A stretch of DNA of 64,000 nt. It comes from Lachnospiraceae bacterium P6A3 (GTDB lineage Bacteria; Bacillota; Clostridia; Lachnospirales; Lachnospiraceae). Below are positions 52,351-61,286 of the stretch, piece by piece. Location of the stretch: positions 124,001 through 188,000 of the forward strand of contig JNKP01000006.1 in assembly GCA_000702085.1 (NCBI GenBank), written 5' to 3'. Below the pieces are notes generated by a model. It searched no databases. It saw nothing but the letters and a program-made list of their open reading frames with translations, and had not been told where the DNA came from. The first letter of the stretch is position 1. Each line of letters begins with the position of its first letter. The position numbers and the translations under genes are program-made.

Positions 52351-55125
52351 TCCTTTCAACTTGTTTACGACCATTTCGTAAGCTTTAAGAACTTCTTCGT
52401 GATGAGATCTGATAAATGCTTCATTACCGGTGTTTGAAGCATCCTCCAGTCTCTTGGCCAGATCGGAGAGGTTCTCCGCACCGATGTTTCTGGAATTTGA
52501 TTTCAGTGCATGTACCAGAACGCCGTATTCTTTCCAATCGGATGCTGCAAATTTTTCTTCTATCTTAGCAGTGTTATCGTCATGATCTTCAATGTATATT
52601 CCGCAGATCATTTCATAGAAGCTTTCATCATTGTTGCAGTACTTCATTGCAGATCTCTTATCTATATAATCTATGGAAAGAACATCCGCAGCTTTCAGAT
52701 AAGTGGGTTCCGGTTTTACAGGTTTGTTCCCGGTTTTGGGAGATTTGGTAACCATTCCTTCGGGCAGATATTGAAGGATCATTCCGAGCATCTCATCCCT
52801 TTTAATGGGTTTGCTCAGGTAATCGGTGAAGCCTGCATCGATGTACTCTTTTCTCGCACCCTTGATGGCATTTGCTGTAAGAGCAATAACGGGTGAATCC
52901 ATACATTTGTTTACGGGAAGATCTTTGCTTTTTGCAAGAGTTTCGATTCCGTCCATCTCGGGCATCATGTGATCCAGGAAGATGATGTCGTAATGGTTAT
53001 GGGCAATCATATCCAACATCTCGCGTCCGCTGAACGCTTCTTTGATACGAATGAGAGTATCCTTGAGAAGACCTTTTACGACTTCTATATTCATCTTGTT
53101 GTCGTCCACTACCAGTATGGAAGCAAGAGGCGCGGTGTAGGTGAAGTCGTCATCAACAAGTTCCAGATTGTCTCTGGTGTATTTTTCTTCGATATTTCCT
53201 ACGGGTTCACTGTTTTTGATCTCCTGATCAATTCTGACGGTAAATACCGAACCCTTTCCGTATGTAGAGTCCACATCGATGGTTCCGCCCATGAACTTGA
53301 CCATTCCCGCGCAGATTGCAAGGCCCAGTCCGGTGCCTTCGATGTCTTTGTTTCTCTTTTCGTCAATCCTGCTGAATTTTTCGAACAGCTTACCGAGATC
53401 TTTTTCTTTGATGCCTATACCGGTGTCACTGACTTTGATCTCAAGTGTAACGGTATTTCCGTTAATGCTGCCGTTTATATCAAGAGAGACGCTTCCCTTC
53501 TCGGTATATTTGACGGCATTGTTCAGAAGATTGATCATGATCTGTCTGATCTTGTTTTCGTCTCCGTAAAGACCGTCGGGAAGATCTGCCGATACGCTCA
53601 TGTTCAGATCAAGGTTCTTCTGACTTGCCTTTACATCGATCATTTTAACGACATCAATTGTGAGAGAAGAGAGGGAATAATCGTTGCTTACAAGCTCCAT
53701 TCTTCCGGCTTCAATCTTGGAGAAATCAAGAATGTCATTAATTATCGCAAGGAGCGAATCACTTGCACTTTTAATATTGGAAGAACATTCTCTGACTTCT
53801 TTTGAGATGTTCTCTCGAAGGATGATCTCATTCATTCCCATGATGGCATTAATGGGAGTTCTGATCTCATGGCTCATGTTTGCAAGGAATTCGGATTTAT
53901 ACTTGTTGGCACGGACCGCTTCAAGTATCCGGTCTCTGCTCAATCTCATCTGTCTGATGGTCTGGAAGAGCATCATCAGGATCATGAAGTAAAGCCCGAT
54001 CAGAATATACAGACCGTCGATCCTGTCTGATATCAGGATCATGATGACTGCCTCAACAAGGCTTCCGGCGGACAATCCTATTATTCCCGTAAGAACATAT
54101 ATGTATTCTTTGGCAAGTCCGTTTGCAATATCTATTCCTATTGTTGTAAGAATACATATTATCGCAACGGAGATTATCGTATTTATAATTACGGTTGAAT
54201 ATCTGAAGTCGAATATTTCGGCAACGTGCAGGAATGAAATAACCGCAAATGTCAGAAACAGACTGATAAGAATTCCGATGTAAACTTTCTCGTATCTTCT
54301 TTTCTGTGTTTCGTTTATGAAATACAGGAAGGGTGCGATCATTACCGTGACAAGCAGATATCCCCATACACCGTCCACATAATACAGTCCGGTGATGTAT
54401 TGAGGAATAATGTTATCAACAAGAAGCCAGAATGTAACGAGCGCGAATCCGAAACCTATGGATAGAAGCATTTTCCATTCGTCGTATTTTCCTCTGAGGA
54501 AAAGGGAGAAGATGACAAGCGCCACGGAGAAGAAGAACAACAGGAAGGCAAGGATAAACTGTATTCCCGCCATTTTTATGATCTCCATGAATACACCGAG
54601 TGAATCGCCGTAGAAGATGGTTGAAAAACCTTCCTGAAGATTATCGATCATGATCTTCTCGATTCGGATGGTTTTACCTGCGTCTGTGGGATAAAGCTTA
54701 ACCTGGAGGAATACCGTCTTTTCATTCAGACCGGGAAGAGGGTTATCTTCGTTGGAAAAAGATGACCTGAGCTGACCGTCCACATATATGTAAACATCAT
54801 TATATGCGAAGATACAGAAGATCGTACCTTCCTCGATCACATCGGGAAGAGTGGATTCTACGGCAAATACTCCGCGCTCCCCGGGTTCTGCAAGTATGGG
54901 AAGATCCTGGGCAACTCTTGTTCCGTCCGGATAAACTCTTTCCCATGGCTCTTCATATACTGCGGACCATCTGATGATTGTGTCTTCTCTGTCAAAGCCT
55001 ATCCATGAAACGGCTATGAATGCGAATATCAGAACGGAAACCCCGCCGAAAACAGAGAGCATAAATCTGAACACTCTGTGGCTGGTGATGTGTTTTTTGA
55101 AATTCAGTAATTTTTTTTCGGACAT
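52348..55125 (-). CDS. Hybrid histidine kinase: 7TMR-like sensor, HK, REC, HPt
   Basis: 925 residues. Membrane helix about 18-38, an extracytoplasmic beta-rich domain (about 45-175) and about seven helices (about 180-395) in the 7TMR-DISM layout. HisKA with His419 in FLANMSHEIRTPINAIMGMNE; HATPase ending GTGLGLAICAGMVKFMGG; a receiver with its aspartate in IIFLDHMMPEMDG and the lysine in DYLSKPIKRDE; and an HPt domain near the C-terminus with VLVHALKSNSRNIGA. The kinase core closely resembles the one at 31046. No response regulator with DNA-binding output is beside it. Confidence 0.92.
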   Translation of the reverse strand: MSEKKLLNFKKHITSHRVFRFMLSVFGGVSVLIFAFIAVSWIGFDREDTIIRWSAVYEEPWERVYPDGTRVAQDLPILAEPGERGVFAVESTLPDVIEEGTIFCIFAYNDVYIYVDGQLRSSFSNEDNPLPGLNEKTVFLQVKLYPTDAGKTIRIEKIMIDNLQEGFSTIFYGDSLGVFMEIIKMAGIQFILAFLLFFFSVALVIFSLFLRGKYDEWKMLLSIGFGFALVTFWLLVDNIIPQYITGLYYVDGVWGYLLVTVMIAPFLYFINETQKRRYEKVYIGILISLFLTFAVISFLHVAEIFDFRYSTVIINTIISVAIICILTTIGIDIANGLAKEYIYVLTGIIGLSAGSLVEAVIMILISDRIDGLYILIGLYFMILMMLFQTIRQMRLSRDRILEAVRANKYKSEFLANMSHEIRTPINAIMGMNEIILRENISKEVRECSSNIKSASDSLLAIINDILDFSKIEAGRMELVSNDYSLSSLTIDVVKMIDVKASQKNLDLNMSVSADLPDGLYGDENKIRQIMINLLNNAVKYTEKGSVSLDINGSINGNTVTLEIKVSDTGIGIKEKDLGKLFEKFSRIDEKRNKDIEGTGLGLAICAGMVKFMGGTIDVDSTYGKGSVFTVRIDQEIKNSEPVGNIEEKYTRDNLELVDDDFTYTAPLASILVVDDNKMNIEVVKGLLKDTLIRIKEAFSGREMLDMIAHNHYDIIFLDHMMPEMDGIETLAKSKDLPVNKCMDSPVIALTANAIKGARKEYIDAGFTDYLSKPIKRDEMLGMILQYLPEGMVTKSPKTGNKPVKPEPTYLKAADVLSIDYIDKRSAMKYCNNDESFYEMICGIYIEDHDDNTAKIEEKFAASDWKEYGVLVHALKSNSRNIGAENLSDLAKRLEDASNTGNEAFIRSHHEEVLKAYEMVVNKLKG

Positions 55126-55148
55126 GATCTTTTCCCGGTGATTATATA

Positions 55149-55997
55149 TTATTCAACACATATAAACAGATATTTGAAATATGTGTGGTTTCTTGCGTCG
55201 TCATACAGATTGATAAGGCTTATCGAATACAGATCGGATACTGCTTTGAATTTGTTCTTATTTATTAAGGAAAGCATTTTGCGATATGTCTTTTCGATAT
55301 CAGGTGAATTGTTGTCCTGGTAACACAGGACCGCCTTGCTTCCCGGAAGAGGGAATGTTCCCATGTTATCGGCGGGAAGAAATGACAGGCTGATTATATT
55401 ATTGTAGACATATTTTCCGTTTGACAGATCTTCGTAATCGATGGTAACCCCGGCGGGGAACATCGGAAGAGAATCATCCCGTGAAGTTCTGGTAATATGA
55501 GCTGAAATATCCGATGCAATGTCACCTGTGTGAAAGGAAGATTCTTTGTCAGTGATGGGAGATGAGAACACACTCATGGGAGGCATCACATCCACAAAGG
55601 GAACTCCCGGCTTGTGTGAGTTGAATTTTCCGAGGATCCACATTCCGAGCTGAAGCGCGGAGATCTTTTTTGTAATAAGAAATGCTTCATGCTGCATCTC
55701 TCTGATCTTGGTGTTGGCCAGTTCTTCAATGCCGTCCCTTGAGAGATTGTGAATGATCTTTCCGATTTCGGCGATCGAACACCCCGTCTGTCTGAGCGTT
55801 GTTATGAAAAAGAAGGAACCGATCTGTGCGGACGAATAATAGTGATATCCGTTCCTGGGATTTTTCCATGGAACAAGAATATCCTGTTCATAATAATATC
55901 TGAGAGTATCTCTTGTGGTATTGCAAAGTGCTGCAAATTCGGATACCTGAAGAGTATATTCGCTGTTTTCCGTTTGAATGCTACGGTCCGAAGCCAT
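55149..55997 (-). CDS. MerR-family regulator, divergent from the fab operon
   Basis: 282 residues. MerR winged-helix N-terminus: YTLQVSEFAALCNTTRDTLRYYYEQDILVPWKNPRNGYHYYSSAQI (about 14-58), then a coiled-coil helix (about 95-120). The C-terminal 150 residues look like a GyrI/BmrR-type effector-binding domain. The ligand is unknown. It is transcribed away from acpP-fabK..., and the gap contains two related inverted repeats, one inside a 19-bp-spaced promoter of the fab operon. I infer that it controls fatty-acid synthesis and itself. Confidence 0.85.
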   Translation of the reverse strand: MASDRSIQTENSEYTLQVSEFAALCNTTRDTLRYYYEQDILVPWKNPRNGYHYYSSAQIGSFFFITTLRQTGCSIAEIGKIIHNLSRDGIEELANTKIREMQHEAFLITKKISALQLGMWILGKFNSHKPGVPFVDVMPPMSVFSSPITDKESSFHTGDIASDISAHITRTSRDDSLPMFPAGVTIDYEDLSNGKYVYNNIISLSFLPADNMGTFPLPGSKAVLCYQDNNSPDIEKTYRKMLSLINKNKFKAVSDLYSISLINLYDDARNHTYFKYLFICVE

Positions 55998-56072
55998 GTC
56001 TGTGTAATCCTATAAATCCTGTATTAGAGCAACTCACGGCTATTTTATATGATATGAATCGGAAAAGCAAAG

Positions 56073-56102
56073 AAAACCTTGGGGTTTGCCCCAAGGTTTT
56101 TT
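56073..56102. promoter_or_regulatory. Inverted repeat A in merR/fab gap
   Basis: AAAACCTTGGGG (56073-56084), TTTG, CCCCAAGGTTTT (56089-56100), then two more T. It looks like a terminator, but no transcript should end between divergent genes. Its core CTTGGGG...CCCCAAG matches the inverted repeat in the fab promoter, so an operator for MerR (autoregulation) is more likely. Confidence 0.55.
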
Positions 56103-56180
56103 GTATTATAATCTTTCGATTTTGGCCCAAGCGGATATTTACTGCGAAAATATTGCTTTTTTTACGCTCCGAAATATAGC

Positions 56181-56211
56181 TTGACTTGGGGGTAACGCCC
56201 AAGCTTATCCT
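56181..56211 (+). promoter_or_regulatory. MerR-type promoter of the fab operon, 19-bp spacer
   Basis: -35 TTGACT (56181-56186), 19-bp spacer, -10 TATCCT (56206-56211). CTTGGGGGTAACGCCCAAG (56185-56203) is an inverted repeat filling the spacer. Overlong 19-bp spacers with a dyad between -35 and -10 are the hallmark of promoters activated by MerR proteins. A half site CCCAAG is at 56126-56131. Confidence 0.65.
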
Positions 56212-56272
56212 AAAATGGCTATGGGATGAAAATCCATTTGAAATGAAAAATGTGTTTACAAAGGAGAACAAA

Positions 56273-56494
56273 ATGAAAGACGTTACCGAAACAATCATCC
56301 GCGTTATTGCAGAATACCTTGATAAGGATCCTTCAGAAATTCAGGCTACGGATACATTTGCCGAGATCGGTCTTGACTCACTCGACATCATGGAGCTTGT
56401 AATGCAGCTTCAGGAGGAACTTGACTGCAAGATCGAGCTTTCCCAGGATATCACTTCCATCGAAAAACTCGCAAAGTTCATTGAGGAACAGTAA
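56273..56494 (+). CDS. acpP: Acyl carrier protein
   Basis: 73 residues, acidic. The phosphopantetheine attachment serine is Ser36 in GLDSLDIMEL. It carries growing acyl chains for the enzymes encoded downstream. ATG 56273 has AAGGAG six bases upstream; the longer frame begins inside the promoter. Its stop overlaps the fabK start (TAATG). First gene of the fab/acc operon. Confidence 0.95.
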   Translation: MKDVTETIIRVIAEYLDKDPSEIQATDTFAEIGLDSLDIMELVMQLQEELDCKIELSQDITSIEKLAKFIEEQ

Positions 56495-57450
56495 TGAATA
56501 GAGAAGATCTCATGAAAAAGAATCCCATTTGCGAAATGCTGGGGATAAAGTATCCGGTCATCCAGGGCGGAATGGCATGGATAGCCGATGCATATCTTGC
56601 GGCAGCCGTGTCGGAAGCCGGCGGCCTGGGACTTATAGCTGCCATGAATTCCAACGGTGAGCAGCTCAGAGAGCAGATAGTAAAGGCTAAAGAACTTACG
56701 GATAAGACTTTCGGTGTAAACCTGATGCTTATGAGTCCGTACATTGATGAAGCGGTTGAGGTGGTATGCAGCGAAAAGATCAAAGTGGTTACCACGGGCG
56801 CCGGAAATCCCGCAAAGTATATGGATAAATTAAAAGCTGCGGGCGTAAAGGTTATCTGCGTGGTGGCGAGTGTCGCGCTTGCGAAGATGGTAGAGGAAAT
56901 GGGAGCAAGCGCGGTAGTTGCGGAAGGATGCGAGTCGGGTGGCCATGTGGGTGAGACCACAACCATGGCACTTGTTCCGCAGGTGGCAGATGCCGTAAGT
57001 ATTCCGGTGATTGCCGCGGGAGGTATTGCCGACGGAAGAGGTATGGCTGCATCGTTTATGCTTGGAGCATGTGCGGTTCAGATGGGCACAAGATTTCTTA
57101 CCGCCAAAGAATGCAGGGTTCATGAGAATTATAAAGAAAAAGTACTGTCCGCCCGCGACCGCGATACGATCGTGACCGGAAAAAGTCTGGGACATCCGGT
57201 ACGTGCACTCAAAAACAGGATGACCAGAGAATTTTCAAAGCTTGAACAGGATCCTATGACAAAGCCTGAGGATCTGGAGAAGATGGGAGCGGGAGCTCTC
57301 AGAAGAGCAGCTGTTGACGGAGACGTAAAAGGCGGCTCATGCATGTGCGGACAGATCGCAGGCCTTGTGAACAGTGAAGGAACCTGCGAAGAGATCATTA
57401 CAGGAATCTGCAGTGAGGCCTCCTCACTGTTGGGGACCCCTATCCCCTGA
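56494..57450 (+). CDS. fabK: Enoyl-ACP reductase II (FMN)
   Basis: 318 residues of the FabK/nitronate-monooxygenase fold. FMN-binding text: YPVIQGGMAWIADAYLAAAVSEAGGLGLIAA, SGGHVGETTTMALVPQV, IPVIAAGGIADGRGMAASFMLGACAVQMGTRFL. It catalyses the final reduction of each elongation cycle and replaces FabI in many Firmicutes, which changes sensitivity to FabI inhibitors. The TAATG overlap with acpP and GAGGAA upstream fix the start. It is in the same position as in other clostridial fab operons. Confidence 0.93.
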   Translation: MNREDLMKKNPICEMLGIKYPVIQGGMAWIADAYLAAAVSEAGGLGLIAAMNSNGEQLREQIVKAKELTDKTFGVNLMLMSPYIDEAVEVVCSEKIKVVTTGAGNPAKYMDKLKAAGVKVICVVASVALAKMVEEMGASAVVAEGCESGGHVGETTTMALVPQVADAVSIPVIAAGGIADGRGMAASFMLGACAVQMGTRFLTAKECRVHENYKEKVLSARDRDTIVTGKSLGHPVRALKNRMTREFSKLEQDPMTKPEDLEKMGAGALRRAAVDGDVKGGSCMCGQIAGLVNSEGTCEEIITGICSEASSLLGTPIP

Positions 57451-57507
57451 TTCACCCCCCCTTCAAACCCGGACGGGGCAATTAGAAATACGTTTAGAGG
57501 AATTATT

Positions 57508-58431
57508 ATGGGCAAGATTTCATTTTTGCTGGCAGGCCAAGGCAGCCAGTATCCCGGAATGGGAAAAGAATTGTATGAAGATATACCGGAGGCCGGATCG
57601 TTTTTCGATAAGGCCGAGGCGCTCCGCCCGGGTACCCTTAAGCAGATGTTTGAGGGAAGTGAAGAAGAACTGAAGAAAACGGTAAATACACAGCCTTGTG
57701 TGTTTCTTGCGGACATGGCAGCAGCGATCGCACTTGAAAAAGAGGGGATTATCCCGGATGCGGTTGCGGGTTTTTCTCTCGGAGAGATCGCGGGACTTGC
57801 GGTAAGCGGACTCCTTACGGGAGAGGAAGCTTTCAAACTGGTGACCGTGAGAGGCAGTCTTATGCAGACAGCGGCAGAAAAGGTTAAGGGTAAGATGGCT
57901 GCGGTCCTTCGAATGGACAAGGATGAGCTGGAGGATGTTTGCAGGGAAGCAGGCGTATACCCGGTCAACTATAACTGTCCCGGACAGATCGTTGTGTCGG
58001 GAAGTGAAGAGAAGATGGATGCGTTTTGCGAAGAACTGGGAAAAAGAAAAGTACGGTTTGTAAATCTCCCGGTCGGAGGAGCCTTCCACACTCCTTTTAT
58101 GGAATCCGCATCTGAGGGGCTTGAAAAGGAATTGTCCGAAGGAAGATATGCATTTGCGGATACCGAAAGAATTCTGTATTCGGATCTTAACGCATTGCCG
58201 TATCCTGCGGGCAATGAGGAAAGGATTAAGGCCATCTCAAAGCAGGTTTCCGGAAGCGTCATGTGGGAAGACATTATTAAAAATATGGCAGAAGACGGAG
58301 TCGATACTTTTATTGAATGCGGTCCCGGAAATACCCTTTCGGGTTTTGTTAAAAGAACACTTAAAGATGTCAGGATCTTTAACGTAAGCGACAGGGAGTC
58401 CTTGAAGAATACCTTGGAGGGACTTAAGTAA
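57508..58431 (+). CDS. fabD: Malonyl-CoA:ACP transacylase
   Basis: 307 residues. It moves malonyl groups from CoA to ACP. N-terminal GQGSQYPGMGKEL, the catalytic GFSLGE (Ser90), and the second catalytic residue in GGAFHTPFM (His about 197). The usual start is kept: ATG 57508 with TTTAGAGGAA upstream. The stop TAA is immediately followed by the fabG ATG. Confidence 0.95.
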   Translation: MGKISFLLAGQGSQYPGMGKELYEDIPEAGSFFDKAEALRPGTLKQMFEGSEEELKKTVNTQPCVFLADMAAAIALEKEGIIPDAVAGFSLGEIAGLAVSGLLTGEEAFKLVTVRGSLMQTAAEKVKGKMAAVLRMDKDELEDVCREAGVYPVNYNCPGQIVVSGSEEKMDAFCEELGKRKVRFVNLPVGGAFHTPFMESASEGLEKELSEGRYAFADTERILYSDLNALPYPAGNEERIKAISKQVSGSVMWEDIIKNMAEDGVDTFIECGPGNTLSGFVKRTLKDVRIFNVSDRESLKNTLEGLK

Positions 58432-59172
58432 ATGTTATCGGATAAGAATGCCGTTATAACCGGCGGAACACGCGGAATAGGAAAAGCAATCGCACTTAAG
58501 TTTGCCGAAAACGGAGCGGATGTTGCGATAATCGCAACATCCGAATCGGATGCTGCAAGACAGACACTGGCTCAGCTTAAGAGTCTGGGAAGCGATGCAA
58601 AACTTTATGTATGTGATGTAAGAAATCCGGAAGAAGTGACAAGAATGTCGGAAATGATCCTGTCGGATTACGGGCGTATAGATATACTGGTCAATAATGC
58701 AGGGATTACAAGAGACAATATTCTCCCTGCACTTAAGGATTCGGATATAGATGATGTCATCGACGTTAATCTCAAAGGATGCATGTATGTGACAAGGGCT
58801 TTTATCAGAAGCTTTGTCAAACACAGATGCGGAAACATCATAAACATAAGCTCTGTTGTGGGACTTATGGGAAACAAAGGGCAGGCCAATTATGCGGCAT
58901 CCAAAGCCGGCATTATCGGTTTTACCAAGACAGTGGCAAGAGAATACGGGAAAAGAAATATAAGATGTAACGCCATTGCTCCGGGTTATATAGCAACCGA
59001 AATGACGGCGGCACTTAATGAGGAAATGACAAAGGCGATAGAGGAGTCTCTCCCTCTCGGAGTTTTGGGAGAACCGGAGGATGTGGCGCAGCTTGCACTG
59101 TTCCTTGCCGGTAATGCATCGAAATATATAACCGGCGAAGTGATCAAAGTTGACGGAGGAATGTATGTCTAG
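58432..59172 (+). CDS. fabG: 3-oxoacyl-ACP reductase
   Basis: 246-residue short-chain dehydrogenase. NADP motif GGTRGIGKAI (11-20), NNAG (88-91), catalytic Ser-Tyr-Lys as INISSVVGLMGNKGQANYAASK (Tyr154, Lys158). It reduces beta-ketoacyl-ACP. The start is directly adjacent to the fabD stop, and the end overlaps fabF by 8 bases. Confidence 0.95.
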   Translation: MLSDKNAVITGGTRGIGKAIALKFAENGADVAIIATSESDAARQTLAQLKSLGSDAKLYVCDVRNPEEVTRMSEMILSDYGRIDILVNNAGITRDNILPALKDSDIDDVIDVNLKGCMYVTRAFIRSFVKHRCGNIINISSVVGLMGNKGQANYAASKAGIIGFTKTVAREYGKRNIRCNAIAPGYIATEMTAALNEEMTKAIEESLPLGVLGEPEDVAQLALFLAGNASKYITGEVIKVDGGMYV

Positions 59173-60397
59173 AGTAGTAGTGACCGGAATGGGAGTTATA
59201 ACACCGATTGGAAACGATATTGATACTTTTTGGAATAGTATTACAGAAGGTGCTTGCGGAATAGATCATATAAAAAGGTTTGATGCATCACGTTTGAAAG
59301 TAAACCTGGATGCAGAGGTTAAGGATTTCGAGCCTAAAGATTATTACGATACGGTTCAGGAAATCAGAAAATCGGATCTTTATATGCAGTATGCCATGGC
59401 TGCGGCAAAGCAGGCAGTGGAAGACAGCGGAATACTTGAAAGTGATCTTGATAAAGAACGTTTTGGGGTTTACATCGGATCGGGAATAGGCGGAATCAAT
59501 TCCACTTTGAGGGAAACAAGAAAACTCGATGATAAAGGGCCGGAGATGGTATCACCTTTCTTTGTTCCCATGATGATCAGCAATATGGCAACAGGTGCCG
59601 TATCCATCAGATTCGGAGCCAAGGGACCGAGTCTTCCCGTTGTTACAGCCTGTGCAACTTCAACTCATACCATCGGAGAAGCATACAGAAGCATTAAGCA
59701 CGGATATGCAGATGCGATTATCGCCGGCGGAAGCGAAGCATCGATCAATGAACTTGCGATGGCGGGATTTATTAACTGTCAGGCACTTAACCTTTCGGAT
59801 AATCCGGAAGAAGGAAGTCTTCCTTTCGACAAGAGAAGGGGCGGCTTTGTAATGGGAGAGGGAGCAGGAATACTTCTTCTCGAAGAATATGAACATGCTT
59901 TAAAAAGGGGAGCAAAGATCTATGCCGAAGTGGTGGGATATGCCAATACCTCCGATGCATATCACATCACTGCTCCCGATCCTGAAGGTGACGGTGCGGT
60001 AAGGGCGATAAAGTCCGTTGTAAAAGAGGCCGGAATAACAGATACCGATGAGATCTATGTAAATGCTCACGGAACCGGAACTCATTTAAATGATGCGATG
60101 GAGACAAAGGCTCTTAAGAAAGTATTCGGAGACAGAGCATACGATCTTCACGTAAGTTCTACCAAGTCGATGACCGGTCACATGATGGGTGCAACCGGTG
60201 CTGTTGAAGCTGTTGCATCCGTCCTTGCACTTGCAAACGGCATTATTCCTCCGACCATCAATTACAAAGAACGTGATGAGGAATGTGATCTTGATTACAC
60301 TCCGAATAAGGCGGTTAAGGCGGATATAAAATATGCCATCAGCAATTCCCTCGGCTTTGGCGGACACAATGCTGTGATAGCGTTAAAGAAGATCTGA
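59165..60397 (+). CDS. fabF: Beta-ketoacyl-ACP synthase II
   Basis: 410 residues. Condensing enzyme with Cys163 in VTACATSTHTIGEAY and the two histidines in VNAHGTGTHLND and STKSMTGHMMGA; it ends NSLGFGGHNAVIALKKI. ATG 59165 has GGAGG five bases upstream and overlaps fabG, so translation is coupled; the longer frame from 59150 is unlikely. Confidence 0.95.
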   Translation: MSRVVVTGMGVITPIGNDIDTFWNSITEGACGIDHIKRFDASRLKVNLDAEVKDFEPKDYYDTVQEIRKSDLYMQYAMAAAKQAVEDSGILESDLDKERFGVYIGSGIGGINSTLRETRKLDDKGPEMVSPFFVPMMISNMATGAVSIRFGAKGPSLPVVTACATSTHTIGEAYRSIKHGYADAIIAGGSEASINELAMAGFINCQALNLSDNPEEGSLPFDKRRGGFVMGEGAGILLLEEYEHALKRGAKIYAEVVGYANTSDAYHITAPDPEGDGAVRAIKSVVKEAGITDTDEIYVNAHGTGTHLNDAMETKALKKVFGDRAYDLHVSSTKSMTGHMMGATGAVEAVASVLALANGIIPPTINYKERDEECDLDYTPNKAVKADIKYAISNSLGFGGHNAVIALKKI

Positions 60398-60415
60398 TCG
60401 CGAAAGAGGACAATT

Positions 60416-60841
60416 ATGAGCTCATTACAGGAATATGCAAATTTGTTTGAGAAGCTGGATCTGTCTGAACTGAGCGTTGAGGAAGAAGGACTTAAGCTTA
60501 CTTTAAAACGTGAAGTAAAGGCGCAGGTACTTCAACAGGTATCACCTGCGGCAGATGCAAAGCAGATCGCTTCACCAAGTTTTACGGATTCTTTGGGGCA
60601 AAAGGCTTCCGAAGAAGTAACCGGAACAGAGATAAAAGCGCCTCTTCTCGGAGTATTCTATTCAAATGAAACTCCGGTAAAAGAAGGAGACAATGTTAAA
60701 AAAGGTGATGTCCTCTGCTCAATCGAGGCGATGAAGATGATGAACGAAGTCAGATCGAGCGCAGACGGAACCGTGCTGAAGATCATGGCGGAGAACGGTT
60801 CGCTTGTCGAATATCATCAGACACTTTTTGTTATCGGATAA
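60416..60841 (+). CDS. accB: Biotin carboxyl carrier protein of acetyl-CoA carboxylase
   Basis: 141 residues. N-terminal helical part, an Ala/Pro linker (about 42-66), and the biotinyl domain with the biotin lysine Lys107 in SIEAMKMMNEV. The AMKM motif is preserved. It carries carboxybiotin between AccC and AccDA. Third-last functional block of the operon, 18 bases after fabF. Confidence 0.95.
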   Translation: MSSLQEYANLFEKLDLSELSVEEEGLKLTLKREVKAQVLQQVSPAADAKQIASPSFTDSLGQKASEEVTGTEIKAPLLGVFYSNETPVKEGDNVKKGDVLCSIEAMKMMNEVRSSADGTVLKIMAENGSLVEYHQTLFVIG

Positions 60842-60850
60842 GGTCAGGTT

Positions 60851-61285
60851 ATGAACAGAGAAGAGATAAAAGAAATACTTCCTCACAGAGAGCCGATGCT
60901 TCTTGTTGATGAAGTCGTATTAAATGAAGACGGAAGTGCAACGGGTTATTACAACGTTCGCGGAGATGAGTTTTTTCTTCAGGGACATTTTCCCGATAAC
61001 CCGATCGTGCCCGGTGTGATCCAGTGTGAGATGATGGCGCAGTCAGCCTGTATTCTTTTTAAAGACAGGATGAATTCGGGTAACGTGCTTCCGGTGTATA
61101 CGGGACTCGATAAGGTCCGCTTCAGAAAGCAGATCGTTCCGGGAGACAGGATAAGAATCGATGTGAAGATAGAAAGAGGCTGTCATCCTTTGTACAGGCT
61201 CAGCGGAGAAGTATCCGTTGACGGTAAGAAATGCATGAGCGGAGAGTTTTCCTTTGCAATAGTAGATAATAAGAAAGGAGAGTAG
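60851..61285 (+). CDS. fabZ: 3-hydroxyacyl-ACP dehydratase
   Basis: 144-residue hot-dog-fold dehydratase. LPHREPMLLVDEV near the start, catalytic His46 in GHFPDNPIVPGV and Glu60 in CEMMAQ. It dehydrates beta-hydroxyacyl-ACP. It is set between accB and accC, the standard Firmicute order. Confidence 0.95.
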   Translation: MNREEIKEILPHREPMLLVDEVVLNEDGSATGYYNVRGDEFFLQGHFPDNPIVPGVIQCEMMAQSACILFKDRMNSGNVLPVYTGLDKVRFRKQIVPGDRIRIDVKIERGCHPLYRLSGEVSVDGKKCMSGEFSFAIVDNKKGE

Positions 61286-61286
61286 C

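Noticed and set aside
56073-56102. Simple rho-independent terminator
   Set aside because: It lies between divergent genes where no transcript should end, and its dyad core repeats that of the fab promoter, so an operator is more likely. Terminator function is not excluded.
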